Assembly (NCBI GenBank): GCA_037833965.1
Contig: AP031352.1
Location: 12,814,501-12,878,500, forward strand
Length of the DNA stretch: 64,000 nucleotides
Source: Marchantia polymorpha subsp. ruderalis
Lineage: Eukaryota > Streptophyta > Marchantiopsida > Marchantiales > Marchantiaceae
Reading direction: 5' to 3'
Part shown: positions 1-12,514 of the stretch, in pieces
How positions within the stretch are numbered: position 1 is the first letter of the stretch
How the letters are laid out: each line of letters begins with the position of its first letter
The notes under the pieces: generated by a model
Databases searched by the model: none
Told to the model about the DNA's origin: nothing
Seen by the model: only the letters and a program-made list of their open reading frames with translations
Translations under genes and position numbers: made by a program

Positions 1-228
1 AAGAGCACGACATCCTGCTGAGCTTTTTTCTCCTGTTCTCAGATGATGTCGAGTTTCCGTTTGCCACTTTTACAGTGGTATGATACTGATCCAAAGGGGC
101 GGAATTGTTCACCCCAAGCAAGACGAATACAATCATGACAATACATCGACCAGATCGAGTGGAAATCAAGTCGACACGTATATATCAACAGTATCGGAGT
201 ATTCCCAGCAGGGGCGGAGGGATAATGA

Positions 229-625
229 TCATGCTGTGACGGTCCGGAGTGGAGTTTTGTCATCTGTGATTATCGCAGATTGATGGCGTGATTGAAGAGG
301 ATCCAAAATCAATCTCGTCTAATTGCATACATCAACAACGAACTTTGCATTCGATAAACGAGACTATGTCCGAGAGAATGAATAACTACAATACCCATCC
401 ACGAGATACACGACGGTAGAGCAGAAACGCTTGTTCTGAGCTGCCTTAGCTCGGATGTGTTGGAAGCTTTTCACTGGACAGCAAGTGTCTGAGAGGGACA
501 ACACGATGCCTACCGGATCCATTCATCTTGAGCTCCTGCTGCAGCCTTTCGACCGCTTGAATGGGGTCCTGATTCACAGCCAAAAACTGAAAGGTGCGAA
601 TGAAAAGAGGTCTGGCCAGGCCCAT
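229..625 (-). CDS. Candidate 48-residue two-exon protein
   Basis: Proposed exons are 625..514 and 263..229 on the minus strand. The first starts at ATG and reads MGLARPLFIRTFQFLAVNQD, then a charged helix-like stretch with ERLQQELK. It ends one base into a codon at a GT donor (GTAGGC). The second begins after a CAG acceptor, restores the frame and ends after 11 more codons at TGA. The N-terminus is hydrophobic and arginine-containing with no acidic residue in its first 19 positions, which could suit a mitochondrial protein; that is inference. No family is recognised. The gene is too short for ordinary ORF filters. Support is the clean splice pair and phase, so it could still be chance; a longer transcript with other exons is equally possible. 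Confidence 0.35.
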
Positions 626-2954
626 CGAAGATTAGAAAGGATCGAGGGCCGAGCGGGTAACACCGACATGTCAGAAACTTGACAAGGCCCATGAACCGCT
701 ACAAATCGTAGCAACGTTACATCAAGCATCGTCCTAATCTATGCTTCGCCTTTTCCTTCACCTCGCAGACAATGGCAGGCGATTAGGCTGCAAACTGCAA
801 CATATACTTACTTATGACCAGGTGATTATATCTTTATGCGGAATATCTGACTTTTAAAACAACACAAATCTCTACTCAATTGTCTTGTATTTCATACTTG
901 TGCATGTCAGCTAACGACGTTACCAATAAAAGCCTCAAAATAATAAGAAGATCCAATAGCCCCGAAAAGGAAGTGACATATAACGCCAGAAACAAAATGT
1001 GATGAAACGTCAACAGATCCTCTATCAGAGCTGCAGGTATCGCGGCCAAGATTTTGTCAGATGTCCGATGGTTGCAAAAGTGTAAATCTTAATCATATTT
1101 ATTTTGGACTTGTATCATATAATATCCAATCTGTTCATAGGCCAACTGTAAGCTGGTTTATACCATATCGTTAGTTCCTATAGGTTGGAGACCCAAGTAC
1201 AACATGCACTACTGGAGAATCCAGTCCAACTTAAAGTTTGTACAAAGATTCCACAGTCGTAGTGCAGTACATTGGGATGGCGGGAACATACTGTTACTCA
1301 CGTCAACGTCGAAGGCTGTCGTGCTAATGTAGCAAAAGAAGAGTCCTTGACAGAAGAGTCACACACGAAGCTCCCAGAAAGATCTTACTCCTGCTCTTCT
1401 GGTGTATGCCACGTACATTTCCTCTGGTTTGATGGGCTCCTTTTCTTGAAGGCGCTTAAATGAGCTTGCAATTTTAACAGCATACGAGACAATGACCCTA
1501 TCTTCTAGTGGAGATTATTGACTTCATCCCTAATGAGAGAAAAGGCATGACGCCTGGAATAAGAGAATGATGGCCCATCTACAAAAGCCAACCGAGAAGG
1601 AAGCCCAAAAAACACATGGGCCAATAGAAATAAAGGACAAGCAAGGGAGAGATCTTCCTCTCACTCAAAACCTGTGCATTCCACATCCCATAGAATAAGA
1701 TTTATAGGTTTGTAGTGGTCTTGGTGTCACAATCAATATGAATATTTGTATACAACATAATAGATGACTTTAATAGCCTTTCTTCTCACACGTCAACAAT
1801 CTGATAAAAGGATATTCTTTCATGCAACTTTATGAAAGGTGAAGTGGAAACAAGACGTCCTTCCTCATCATGAGATTCTTCGAAGTGTTCATTTTGACTT
1901 GGCAATGCCTCTAGCGTGATTGAGTTCTTTCAGTCTCGAATTTCCGACACAAATAGCAAAGATTGGAATAGAGGTGCTTGAGTCTCTAACGACAATTAAC
2001 AGGATATAATACAGCCCATCCTGTGTAGGATTACACAGCACTGTCACCATTTCTCACGTTGTTGGTGGAATTCGTTTTGAAAGTGACAGGAGTGGCATCT
2101 GCAGGAAGTGATGGAGATTCGTTCATCTAGAAAATAACGGTGCGGATTCTGCGGAATTGCTCCCTTTGAAGCGACCATCTTCTTCTCATAATCAATCATG
2201 TGCTGCAGACTGTATCGCATCCAGGAAAAAACGATAACAAATAATCGTCACTCTCACAGAATTTAGAGTTGAGGATGTGATCTACTGTCTGCAGTCTAAT
2301 CCATGATACAATAATTCTGATCGTCATCATTTGAGTGCTGCTCAGATCGAACGAGCTGGTCTGGTGTCTCTCGTGGAAAAGCAAGCAAGAAGTTGAATAT
2401 CAAACTTCTGTACTGCTCCAAACTCAAACAGCTCCCTCCTCCCATGCTTCCAAGTCTGGCTGGGTTGCCAAGGTCATTATCCTCGTAGCTGTCAGTGCAC
2501 AACATGCTCGTTCGTCGCGGCCACGAAACTATTATGGAGCACGTGCAAACTGCAAGACTTGATCGGCAGCAACTCGGAAACTCTGCTGCTCCCCATCTTG
2601 ATATTGAGACTGCGCCAGGTTAGGAAGTCTATTGCTGACGCCGAGCGAGCAGCTGCACCTGGCTGGCTACATGGGTTTGTTACCGACTCGCCTGCAAATC
2701 TCTGCGGGGCTCTTGAGGAATTAGCTCGAACTGGAACGATGCAAATGTCAACCAAAGGCAGCATCCTCTTGACGTGGTGAAGCATGAAAGCTCTTTTTAG
2801 TGACTTTGCAGTCACCTGCCCACTGGTGTAAAAAAGGTTTCAGACAACATGGGAACTGTTCAGATGGACTCGTTTACAAAACGCAGTGGATCGGTCTGGC
2901 ATGCACTTCTAACAAGTCTGTATCCAGACTGGATATTGGAATCGGAAGGATACA
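626..2954. other. No recognisable gene
   Basis: Moderately AT-rich sequence broken by stops. A short tract around 2480-2780 is open in several frames on both strands and contains protein-like plus-strand text near 2620-2740 (for example ADAERAAAPGWLHGF). It has no convincing start, splice structure or family match, and the antisense frame is equally open. I see no RNA gene or transposon end. Confidence 0.4.
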
Positions 2955-3067
2955 GGAATTATTTGAAAGAATGGACTCGAGGAGCTTTGTGAAATCCATT
3001 CCGACAAACTAAGTCTAGACCAAAACATTGTTGGGGCTCCTCGAGTCCATTCTTTCAAATGAATTCC
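2955..3067. repeat. Long hairpin, 25-bp perfect arms
   Basis: Positions 2961-2985 and 3036-3060 are exact reverse complements (core GAATGGACTCGAGGAGC) around a 50-nt loop. The match extends outward to about 31 bp with one gap, through GGAATT at 2955 and GAATTCC at 3061. A foldback this perfect is either recent or selected. Candidates are a small-RNA foldback, an inverted microduplication, or the ends of a tiny MITE. Nothing in the loop decides between them. Confidence 0.85.
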
Positions 3068-4004
3068 AGTGCCACAACACTTGCTGGAGTGTAGGACATC
3101 TAATTTTTTTCAATTTCCACTTTCCCCCTGCTAGCGTTATGTTCTCTTTGACTCGGTTTCAAGATTGAAGATCCGATAGAGATAGAGCTCTTTATGTTCG
3201 GGTCGACGGTACCCATGCTGTGTAGGACATAGATAATTTTTCAATCAACGAGAATCACATTCAAAGAGTTGAACAATTTTTCTCACATTTGATTTACATG
3301 TACATTGTCTGTTGACCGTTCCTCCACTTAGTCTTTACTCCTCATAGCTACTGTTAGTGCGTATCTCGGGTAACAAGAATCCACTTGAGAAAGCCAAAAC
3401 GAAAATGATCCAGAATGGGTCGGTGTGTGAGACTTGTAGACCTTGGTATCCACATAATCAAACAGTTCCAGCAGTCCAGTAACATGTCAAAATATGATAC
3501 GAACTGCTGGTATGTTGACTATCAAATTGCAGTTTCTGTTTCATTATTACCACAGCTGTGGAATTTTATAGCCCAACAAGTATATGCCCTACATCCGAAA
3601 TATGAATGAGAATCTTCATACCGTCCATTGAAGAATTTGAACAAGATGACTTTGTGAGTGCTCATGTGAGAGATTTAAAATGCAGGACCCGACAGAGGCC
3701 GCGAACATTGTAAGAGCCTACCAGCTCAGCTTCTATAATGAGGTGAAAAATATCTCTTCCATAATTTCCAGTCTCCATTTCAATTTGTATACCCACAGTG
3801 CTGTGAAAATAAAACTTGGTGTCCTATAAATACCCTGCCCCTTCGTGCGGTCTACGGATTTGAAATGTCACGTCCATCTGGAGGCCACAATGATGAAAAC
3901 ATTCACGTTCTATGATAGAAATAATGATGGAGATAACTTACTATTACGGAAATCTCACACATAACAATGAGGTGAAAGGAAAGGAATGGAAGTGCCTACA
4001 GTGA
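3068..4004. other. 3' flank of ATP11, no recognisable gene
   Basis: AT-rich and stop-dense. No ORF with family resemblance. The part next to 4005 should hold the ATP11 3' UTR, but no distinctive polyadenylation signal was identified. Confidence 0.4.
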
Positions 4005-6218
4005 TCAGCCCAGCAGTCCAAGCTCTCTTAAGACTTCCCTGAACTCAAATTCATCGGCTCGATTGTTGAAATTTTGCACCATCCTGAACCTCGAATCTCT
4101 GAGATAGAAGGAATGGGCGATCTCCAATGCTGTTCTGGCCTATTACACAACATCAGAAATACGGTAAGTCTTGGGGTCAACGGGTAGAAGATAACAGAGT
4201 CATATCTCTAAAAATTCTGGTTTCCAGATGCATGATGCGAAGCTCATGAGACGTCGTCGGTACAGTCCAGAAAGATAAATACAAGACCTTCTATTGTATC
4301 GATCTGTCATTCGATAGAAGAGAAAGGATCATATACTATGTACAGAAACCACCAGATTGCGCACTAAAAGATAAGAGTTATACAAAGAGTTGATAAACCT
4401 CATTTCAGACGACTTCCTACCATCCTACTAGATAACAAAAACTCCGCTTTTCACTAGAGTAGAATTGCACCTCTGCATCGGTCAACTTGCTAGTGAGAAC
4501 GACATCACCCCTGACTAGCACCAGTCCTTTAGTCGGGGCAAGCTCCTGATAGTGAGTTACAGTAAGGTAAGGCGTCGCGTCAGCTCCACGCGCTTGATAA
4601 TCTCCAAGGCCAGTAAATAGTAAATATGGCATCTGTGCTGTTATCATGCGAGTATATATCATCAAACGAGGATTATGACATCGATTAAGATAACTTCCGA
4701 TACAGATAAAGTTTTTCTTTTTAATTCCTGGCATCCGAGTGATCACATGAACAGACGACATGAATTACGATATTGTGAATTCTAAATTTGCGACGAACAT
4801 GAAGCTGGAAACTCAATCCCACAGTTTATCGAGAACAAACCTTGTACAAGAAGGGTGATATACCCCATGCCACGCTTGATGGGTATTACAAAGAGGGGGC
4901 TGTTACATCCAGATGCAGAACACGTTCAATAAAAAAACAAATCACCTCACACCACAAGCAGATTTGGCAGATATGCAGCTGGGTTTTGTTCTAGCTGGTG
5001 ACGATACTTGCCAACAACTGAAAGCCACGTCCCCACCGAGACAAAGAAATTGCCAAGACTTCAAGAATGGACTCTGTTCACAAACCCAAGACATTCCTAG
5101 ACAATAAGATGGCCTGAAAAATGTGCATCATCATTTCAACTCCAGAGCTCCTACAGGGTGCAGAGATTCAACGCTATTCACTGAGCTGTAATCATCTTAC
5201 TTACTTGTGGGCATGCATTATGTCTGATAACCAGACATAAATTGAGCTTTTGAGCAACTGCCTCAAACTGAGTACGAAAGTAAAGAATCAGAAGGGGCCA
5301 CACAAATTGCTTACCAAGTTTTTGCCCGGTGTTCAAACGCTTGGTAAAGCTGAATACCCATGACGGCGCTAATGTGCCCCCTCCCTATATGATACTGCCA
5401 TTCTCCATATCGAGACAAAGAATAACACCATCACTTCGCGTACAATAAATTGTAACAACCAATAACGACATACTACATGTTCGAATTTAATCTCTTCAAA
5501 TTGCGTGATACTGAAGCAGCTGATGGCGTCAACTCAAGCTTACTAGAAAAGAAGTCCTTAAGGAATGAAGCTTTACGAGACCCTTGCTTCATAAAGACAA
5601 GAGACTCGCGAGACGTAAAACTGCCCATTAAAAAGACACAATGTCTCTTCGACGATGTGTTCGTCAGGCATATAGCGAAGCCCATGAGAGCAAACTCATA
5701 TATAGGAATACCCAATATTTGATATTCCAGGTCAAATTGGTGACGAACACAAATCTGTATGTCAGCAACTTTCATGCTTCAAAATAGTAAAATGTGACAC
5801 ACAAAGTTGTTGGTATCCTCTGTTCGGAGGGAATCCTCATCACAGATGCTCTGGATCGAAACCTATTCTTTACTTTGGTGAATTGTGTAATTTTGAATCT
5901 CCAGAGCTCCCTTACCTCGTTCCAGATGGTCGTGAGCTCCTCTGGACTAGCATATTTCACGCTCTCCACATTCATGATGGAATCCAGCGGCTTCCGTGTC
6001 AGGGCTGAGTAACCACTTGCGAATTTGGAACCCCTGCTGAAGAACAAACCCCATGGGGCTCTGTTCGGACCATCTGATTCTGTAAGAGGTTGAGAAAGAA
6101 CAGCAGAAGAAAGGGCACGTGCAGTTCCTAAACCAGCGGGAAAAGATTCGAGAGGGCTCCGCTGGAGCGACTGGGACCGAAAGGGCAGGAGCCTTCGGAG
6201 TATTCTTGACCTGAGCAT
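4005..6218 (-). CDS. ATP11: ATP11-type F1-ATPase assembly factor, five exons
   Basis: Exons on the minus strand: 6218..5916, 5394..5315, 4899..4841, 4637..4471 and 4139..4005. All junctions are GT-AG, phases agree, and the product is 247 residues. ATP11 is the mitochondrial chaperone that binds free F1 beta subunit during ATP synthase assembly. Family landmarks appear in order: a presequence rich in R, S and L with no acids (1-40), PLDSIMNVE and EELTTIWNE (exon 1), YHIGRGHI (exon 2), FVIPIKRGMGYITLLVQ (exon 3), MPYLLFTGLGDYQARGA and LVRGDVVLTSKLTD (exon 4), then SFYLRDSRF, NFNNRADEFEFREVL and a stop (exon 5). The leader is short for a plant homologue but adequate. The gene appears complete and functional. 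Confidence 0.93.
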
Positions 6219-7440
6219 CGGAAACCCTTCCTGGCCAATTCACCCGTAACTCGGACGACTGCTAAGGAGAAATCGTCAGGATCTCCTGAACAAAATTTCT
6301 TGAGGCCGATCGGCGATTCGCAACCCCAAATTGCGCCTGTAAACCCCAGATCCACGAATAGTGTGATTCCACAGTTATTCAAGTAGGGTTTAAGCTGATG
6401 TAGGTCAAACGTAAAAAGTAAAAACAGGGGACCGACAGAATCAAACGATCTACACAAACTCAAAACGTCCACATTCGAAAAGACGGGAATATAGAGCTGA
6501 AACCAACCTTCGACACAAGTTCCGAATCCGGATCTAACTCAAACTCGTAGATCGGCAGACGTAATCGCTTCCTGTCAGTCCTTTCAGACGATGCATTTCC
6601 CTTCAGATGCTGCCTCAAGAGCAGAGCCTGCGGAAGTGACCGGCTAGAGCCAGTGACCGGACAGTCGACAGTCGGTCGCAGTACCACAAACACCGTCGCC
6701 TTTTGGGACAAGAGTCGAGCCTTCAGGTCGCGATCGCCGTGCTGACACGCGTTACGTTCACATCTAAAGTTGTCTATGCTTTCGTTGCTTATACAGATCC
6801 AAACAAAAGCCGGAGCCAAATGGAGACCCAGTTACTAAACTAAAGCCCGCAATTAATTGAATGATGCCATCTTACAAAAAAGGTAGAAGTTTGTCTTTTT
6901 TCGGTGAAGAAGTTTACTCGAGTATTCTTCAAATTCTCAATGATATGGCTGTATGATAAAGTCACGCTTTCATGCACCGGATTTATGATATTTTTTCTCT
7001 GTGCACTTGTCTCTTTCTTTTCATAGGTCCGACCTCGGTGTAGTTTCAATTTAGGTACTGTTGTCAATCTCAAGATTCGTCCTAAGGCTGAAATTCCAAT
7101 TTCATTACATGATTGTTAATTTTACAAGGCAAAATTATTATTTATATTTTACCCGGTTCAAGTAGAGTACCAAAAAGGTTGGAAAGCTCAATCAAGCTCT
7201 ACAAGGAAGAAATGAAACGTAAAGCCCATTAGTATCTTCAAACAAACGGTATCATGGAATATCTAGTACGTATGAATTATTTACACCAAGCACTGTACAA
7301 GCAATGGTAGTATCACCACATGCTCTGATGTCATTACTCTTTTAGATACATCACTCCTTGATGTTTTGTATAAAACTATGGCAAAATGTTGTCAAAGTAC
7401 ATTACACAATATATTACTGATGACAATATGAACAAGATTA
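6219..7440. other. Upstream region of ATP11
   Basis: Should contain the ATP11 promoter and 5' UTR. A 119-codon minus ORF spans 6819..6460. It contains RLRLPIYEFELDPDSEL followed by a plausible GT donor near 6507, so it could be a 5' leader exon or an unrelated exon. No partner exon was found. From about 6840 leftward to rightward the sequence becomes very AT-rich with no recognisable content. Confidence 0.35.
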
Positions 7441-7475
7441 ATATGAAATCCAACTTGGAAAGTTGGATTTCATAT
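7441..7475. repeat. Perfect hairpin, 16-bp arms, 3-nt loop
   Basis: Arms at 7441-7456 and 7460-7475 (ATATGAAATCCAACTT and its exact complement) are separated by GGA. It lies in AT-rich non-coding DNA with no U-tract or gene beside it. Confidence 0.9.
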
Positions 7476-8760
7476 CAATGTCGAAACCTAAATTAACAAT
7501 CAATGACATATGTGATCCACGTCGTACCTCGACACATGAGAGTCTTGGATAGTAGATCTACGATCATACTACTACTCTGGCTCTATCAATCGCTATGTTG
7601 GGATACTGTAATTGTGTAGTAGCCCTTGAAAGAGCGACTCTTATCTTTTGCTCCTACCCATTGTAGTGATTGCACAAAATAACTTGATTTTTAATCAGAT
7701 TTTCTCGTCTTTTTCAAAAAAAAGTCAAATGAAACTTTGTCGAGGGTGCTTCTCTTTTTATGCATATAGAGGATGTTTGCATGCTTATTGTTGTTCAAAG
7801 TTGGCATTGTGTTGTCTCTCATCCAATAATACACACAACTATCCAAGCCTTCAGATTGAACATGAGGATGAGGTTGTGGTATAAAATAATCAGAATTGGC
7901 TAAAGCACTAGCGAAAATTTCGTAAGGGGAAGATCAATAGTCAATTCTGGTCTTAATCATGATTCTTTGTAGTAATGCAAGACTCTTTAAGACGATAGTT
8001 AAGTATGTTACTTTTGCAATCATATCTAGTAAGTTACAAAAATTACCCACAATTATAGAATTTTTTAAAAGATTGAAGCAGCTAATCTTGCATGATGCAT
8101 CTCTTTGAAGTCATTGGCTCATGACATTGGAAGTTTAAACAGCTAAGATATTTTTTGATAGTACTTGTTTAGTCTTGTGATAATTGAAACATTTCGGTTT
8201 AGTGGTGAAACAATTTCTCGTTTATGATGGAGATAGAATGGTGAAGAATAAGCTTGTTGACGATTACAGTGTAGTTTAAAAAACATGAAGCTAATGTTAA
8301 TAAAGTAGTAAAGACTATGGCTACGGAGATGATTCATAAAATAGACTAGTGTGATGATGACAAAAAGGAGAAAAAGCAGGAAGGGATGAATATACATCAA
8401 GTACGATGGACATTATAACATTTGGGAGAAAAAAATAAAAATGTTAGAGGATTTTGAGAGAAAAAAAAGTACTGAACAAACAATGAGATGTCAAGTTTTA
8501 AGTGAGAAAGAGCTAAATAGAGGATTTTAAATGATGGTTTCAAGGGGTTGGATCTTCTTGGACATCTTGATGTTGATATCAACTGCACGCAAATAAGCAT
8601 TGCGTTGTGATCTTGTTGAGATATTTTCAATGATCACATCTTTGTTGTCTACATCATATATCTTTTACAAATTTGGCTGAGTACTTCTAGAAATTACAAA
8701 GTTTGTATATTGTGATATGGTTGTCATCCAACATCGAATGCACGAGAAAAACTCACGCAA
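7476..8760. other. AT-rich tract, no recognisable gene
   Basis: Low-complexity-leaning sequence with runs of A and T and only short ORFs. Hydrophobic minus-strand text at 8143-8400 comes from AT-rich codons rather than a recognisable membrane protein. Confidence 0.4.
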
Positions 8761-8774
8761 CACAGAGCGATATA

Positions 8775-8862
8775 GAAGGTACATGACTCAATTTGTTGAT
8801 GGTAATATAAATATTAAATATACAAAGTTTGTAGCTAGAGGTTTTGTGTCATAGAGAGACTA
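8775..8862 (+). pseudogene. Shred of Copia reverse transcriptase N-terminus
   Basis: One frame reads DGNINIKYTKFVARGF, then an in-frame stop and RDY. This matches the conserved Copia stretch in which a D-G-x-I segment precedes KARFVARGF-Q and a later DY. Nothing upstream or downstream is readable, so this is a small decayed fragment. It is separate from the longer element at 9398 because the domain order (RT before gag) is wrong for one element. Confidence 0.5.
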
Positions 8863-9397
8863 TTAACTCTACAATTAGCTATTTCTTGCCAAGGCTACTA
8901 TAGAGATAAGTAACGACGTTCTACATGACTCAATATCTGGTTCCGTACACATGCTGAGACTTAAAAGGTCTGCTTGTCAAAGAGGTATTCTTTCAGCATT
9001 CATACGCACAACGAATATTGCCAAATTTATTCCATATTACTTCATCTTATGCAGCCGACCTGAATTAGCCGATTCTATATCTAAGCTATGCATACTTTGA
9101 TCAATTCTATCACGCGAGAGAAATCTAATCTTCAAGCCTTCACTTTCGTTTAGGATGTGCAATATGAAAAACTGTACATCTTTTCAAGTGAAGATAAACC
9201 ACCGTCCTCTTAAGCCTTTAAATCTTTGCGCGTAGTAAGTTGCTTACTCCTTTCGAGTAATATGTAATAGCTTGGAGTGTAGAATATTTGACTATTGCAG
9301 GATAGCTAGTGAGGTCAGTTGTGCAGAATAGATCAAAGCTCAAGGAGGGTAGAGCAGTACTAGTGCAAATATTAGATCAATAATTCACCGCGCCATT

Positions 9398-10188
9398 ATG
9401 GCACTCCGTGAAGTCTCCATTGGAGAAGCATCCAAGTTAGAAGGAAACAACAATTACAGTGTCTGGAGCTTTAAGCTACGTAAATGCTATGCAGGGACGA
9501 TACGTGGAAGCTTATCGAGCCATCACCGGGCACTGTAGCACCAACCGATGATGCCGAACTCACCGCTTTGCAGGCACAGAAGAGCAAAGCACTCACGATG
9601 ATCGCGTTATCAGGCAGAGATAACGTGATACCATACATCGCGAATATCACAAAACCGTATGTCTGTTGGGCAACACTGAAGGCATTGTACGCAAGTAACT
9701 CGAACTCCTGCAAACTCTTGCTGTGGCGGAAGCTCACGAGCCTTAAGCTGGAAGAGGGAGGGTCCATTTCCACGTTTCTACAAAATTTCAAAGAATTCAT
9801 CAATGAGCTTGCATGTGCGGGGGAAACAATCGCAGATGAAGAAATTGTTGAACACGTTTTCATAGCGCTGCCCGAGAGCTACGAAGAGCTAGTCAACACC
9901 ATCAAGTATTGGTCAACTCTCCCATGCGTTGCTGAACTTACCGTCATCCTCCTCCAAGACGAGATACAAAGAGAGATCAGGGGTAAAAAACAAAGTGATT
10001 CGGAGGCCATGTTCGTCAAATCAAAGAACTTCATGAAGCAAAAAAAAACATCCAAAGGAGATAGCCTCAGCAAGGGAAAGAAGATCTCCAGCGCATGTCA
10101 CTACTGCGGATTGTCGAGTCACTGGATGCGCAACTGCTCCGAGCTTGCAGCTGAACTCAAGAAACATCGGGTCGATCGGAGAGAATAG
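9398..10188 (+). pseudogene. Copia gag with CCHC zinc knuckle
   Basis: Starts at ATG 9398 (MALREVSIGEASKLEGNNNY), shifts frame near 9480, and is then open from 9484 to 10188. The later frame carries typical UBN2/gag text and ends with a zinc knuckle CHYCGLSSHWMRNC, spacing C-x2-C-x4-H-x4-C, which would bind RNA during particle assembly. A basic lysine-rich stretch precedes the knuckle. The one-base shift in the N-terminus makes it a pseudogene. Confidence 0.85.
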
Positions 10189-10299
10189 ACAAACATCAAC
10201 CTCGACGACAACTTTGAAAGTAGTGAGGACGATGACACTCTAGGTTCGAACTGTGAACTAACAGTGAACTTGACCAAACTAAATCTCGCTGAGCAATGC

Positions 10300-10530
10300 A
10301 ATAGTCAGACCGACTAATACGTAAACAGTGGCGCGTCCAAGCATGTTATTGGATGCAAAATGCTGCTCAATGAAATAGATTTAGGAAGCAATTCAAAAAT
10401 TAGCACTGCCGGAGGAGAAACCTTGAATGTTGTTGAAAAGGGCAAAGAAAAAATTTCCACCCAATCTAGAGGAATAAAATTTGACAATGTTCTTTACATC
10501 CCGGGAGTCAAAAAAATCTCCTATGAGTAG
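10300..10530 (+). pseudogene. Copia aspartic protease remnant
   Basis: One frame after an in-frame stop reads YVNSGASKHVIG, then ISTAGGETLNVV and VLYIPGVKKISY. In intact Copia proteases the first motif is D-S-G-A-S with the catalytic aspartate. Here that position is asparagine, so the catalytic residue is gone as well as the frame. The following PGVKK text is the usual end of the domain. Confidence 0.8.
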
Positions 10531-10814
10531 GAATGATAGCAGACGGCACAGAAAAGTTGAAAATCGTGTTTGACGGAGGTAGGGTCTAGATACTGAAAAA
10601 CTTTCCCACTCCTAGTGCGCACCATGTCGTCACACAAGTTCACAGGGATTGCAAAAACGAACTCTACAAATTCCGGCCTCCAGAAGACTTGATCAACAGC
10701 GTGACATCGCTGCTGCAAGAAGAACAAGAAGAAACCTGCTTCAAGAAGAAACTTGCTTCTAGGACCAGCAATGACAGCACAAGTCAAACACAAAGTTTCA
10801 CCTCCGAATCAGCT

Positions 10815-11582
10815 TCAAGTATGTGGCATCAAAGGTTAGGCCAGGCAAACTTGCGAATCCTGTAGTACATGGCTTTGAAAATCAAAGTTTGAGGTCTACC
10901 GAGTTTGATCACATCAATTCCCTTTTGCCGTCTGTGTCACCTCGGAAAACAAACAAGGGAACAAATTCCAATCAAGACCCCATCTCCAAAGCTCTGCATT
11001 ACATGCCGAAGTCTCAGAAAAGAACAAGGAGCCGACGGCAAACACAGCTTAACAACACCCATGGAGCTAGTTCACAGCGATCTTTGCGGGCCAATGTCCA
11101 CCAACTCTCTCTCAGGATCGAGGTACATCTTAACCATTACTGATGATTTCAACAGATTCACATGGATCTTTTTTCTCAAACATAAAAGTGATACATTGAC
11201 CAAGTTTCGACAATTCAAATCAATGGTCAAACTACCTAGCAAGTTTAAACTGCAAGCCATACGGTCCGACAAGGAAGTAGAGTATACGTCACATGCTTTC
11301 ATCAAATTCTGTGACGAATCTGGGATAGCCAGACAACTCATCCAAGCTCAAACTCCTCACCAGAACGGTGTCGCAGAGAGAAAAAACATGAGCTTATTAG
11401 AAAAAGCCAGGAGTATGGCCTTTGCGCGCAATCTACCTTCTTTCATGTGGACCGAAGCTATTGCAACTGCCAACTATGTCATCAACAGATGTTCCACGCG
11501 AACAAACGCCGGCGACACTCCATATGCCAAGCTCACGGGTCTCACTCCCGATATACGACATCTTCTAATCTTTGGGTGCTAA
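10815..11582 (+). pseudogene. Copia GAG-pre-integrase and integrase core
   Basis: MWHQRLGQANLRIL at about 10819 is the pre-integrase zinc region. A stop and frameshifts follow, then 10905..11582 is open. Visible integrase motifs are HSDLCGPM (first D), RSDKEVEYTS (second D; normally R-S-D-N-G-G-E) and TPHQNGVAERKN with the final catalytic E. The ORF stops at LLIFGC, where intact elements continue with the standard FGC-x-A text toward RT. Confidence 0.88.
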
Positions 11583-12514
11583 ACTTTAGTTCTCGACACC
11601 ATCCTAGCCAGAAAGAAATGGGCTCCTCGCTCTAGTGAGTGCATTTTTCTCAGCTATGACACAACTTTCACAGGATATTGGATTATCACAAGAAGACTAG
11701 ACGGATCTTGATTTCAAAAGACGTGTGATTCGACGAAAGCTACTTCCCGATGCTCACCTCCACATCGACGCAGCTCAAATCGGCACTAGAAGACTGGCCC
11801 AAGTCGATCGATGACCTTGGAGCTGCATCAGCAATGTCATATATCTTACCGAGCCAACACATTGTCAACTCACCTAACGTGAACATCAATCCTGCGAACT
11901 CAACCGACACAGGTGCGTCACTATTGAATCACTGCTGCATGACTGACTCGCCACCGTCGGCAGAGCACAATGCCTCGATCACTCCTCCAGGTGAACTAGA
12001 TACAAAGCGTTTACGAGATGCCTCTACCACCTCGCTTCCTGAAGAACAAATGCTCCAGGTGATTCTCAGTTTGATGGCTCAACGTCAATCGGATATCCTT
12101 CAGTGCAACCACCTATACACCCCAAAACAAATCTTCCCCTTCGAACCCATCACCGCAGGCAAGCTCCATCATCTTCCGAATTGCCCCGAAATGCCCGCTC
12201 GAGAAAGCCTCCCGTCCACGTCCAGTACTTCTATCTCAACGCTGCGGAGGTTGAACATCTCGACCCTGACCTCTGAAGCCATGAGTCATCCTGGTTGGTG
12301 AACAGCAATGGAAGATGAACTAACTTCCATCTACAAGAATGACACCTGAGATATAGTGCTGCTGCCTCATGATCGAATAGCCATTTTCACCAAGTGGATC
12401 TTTTGAATCAAGCACAACACGGATGGAACTATCGCAAGATTTAAAGCCAGATTGGTGGCCAAGGAATTCTAGCAGCGTGAAGGTCATGACTACATCGAAA
12501 CATTCACACTGGTC

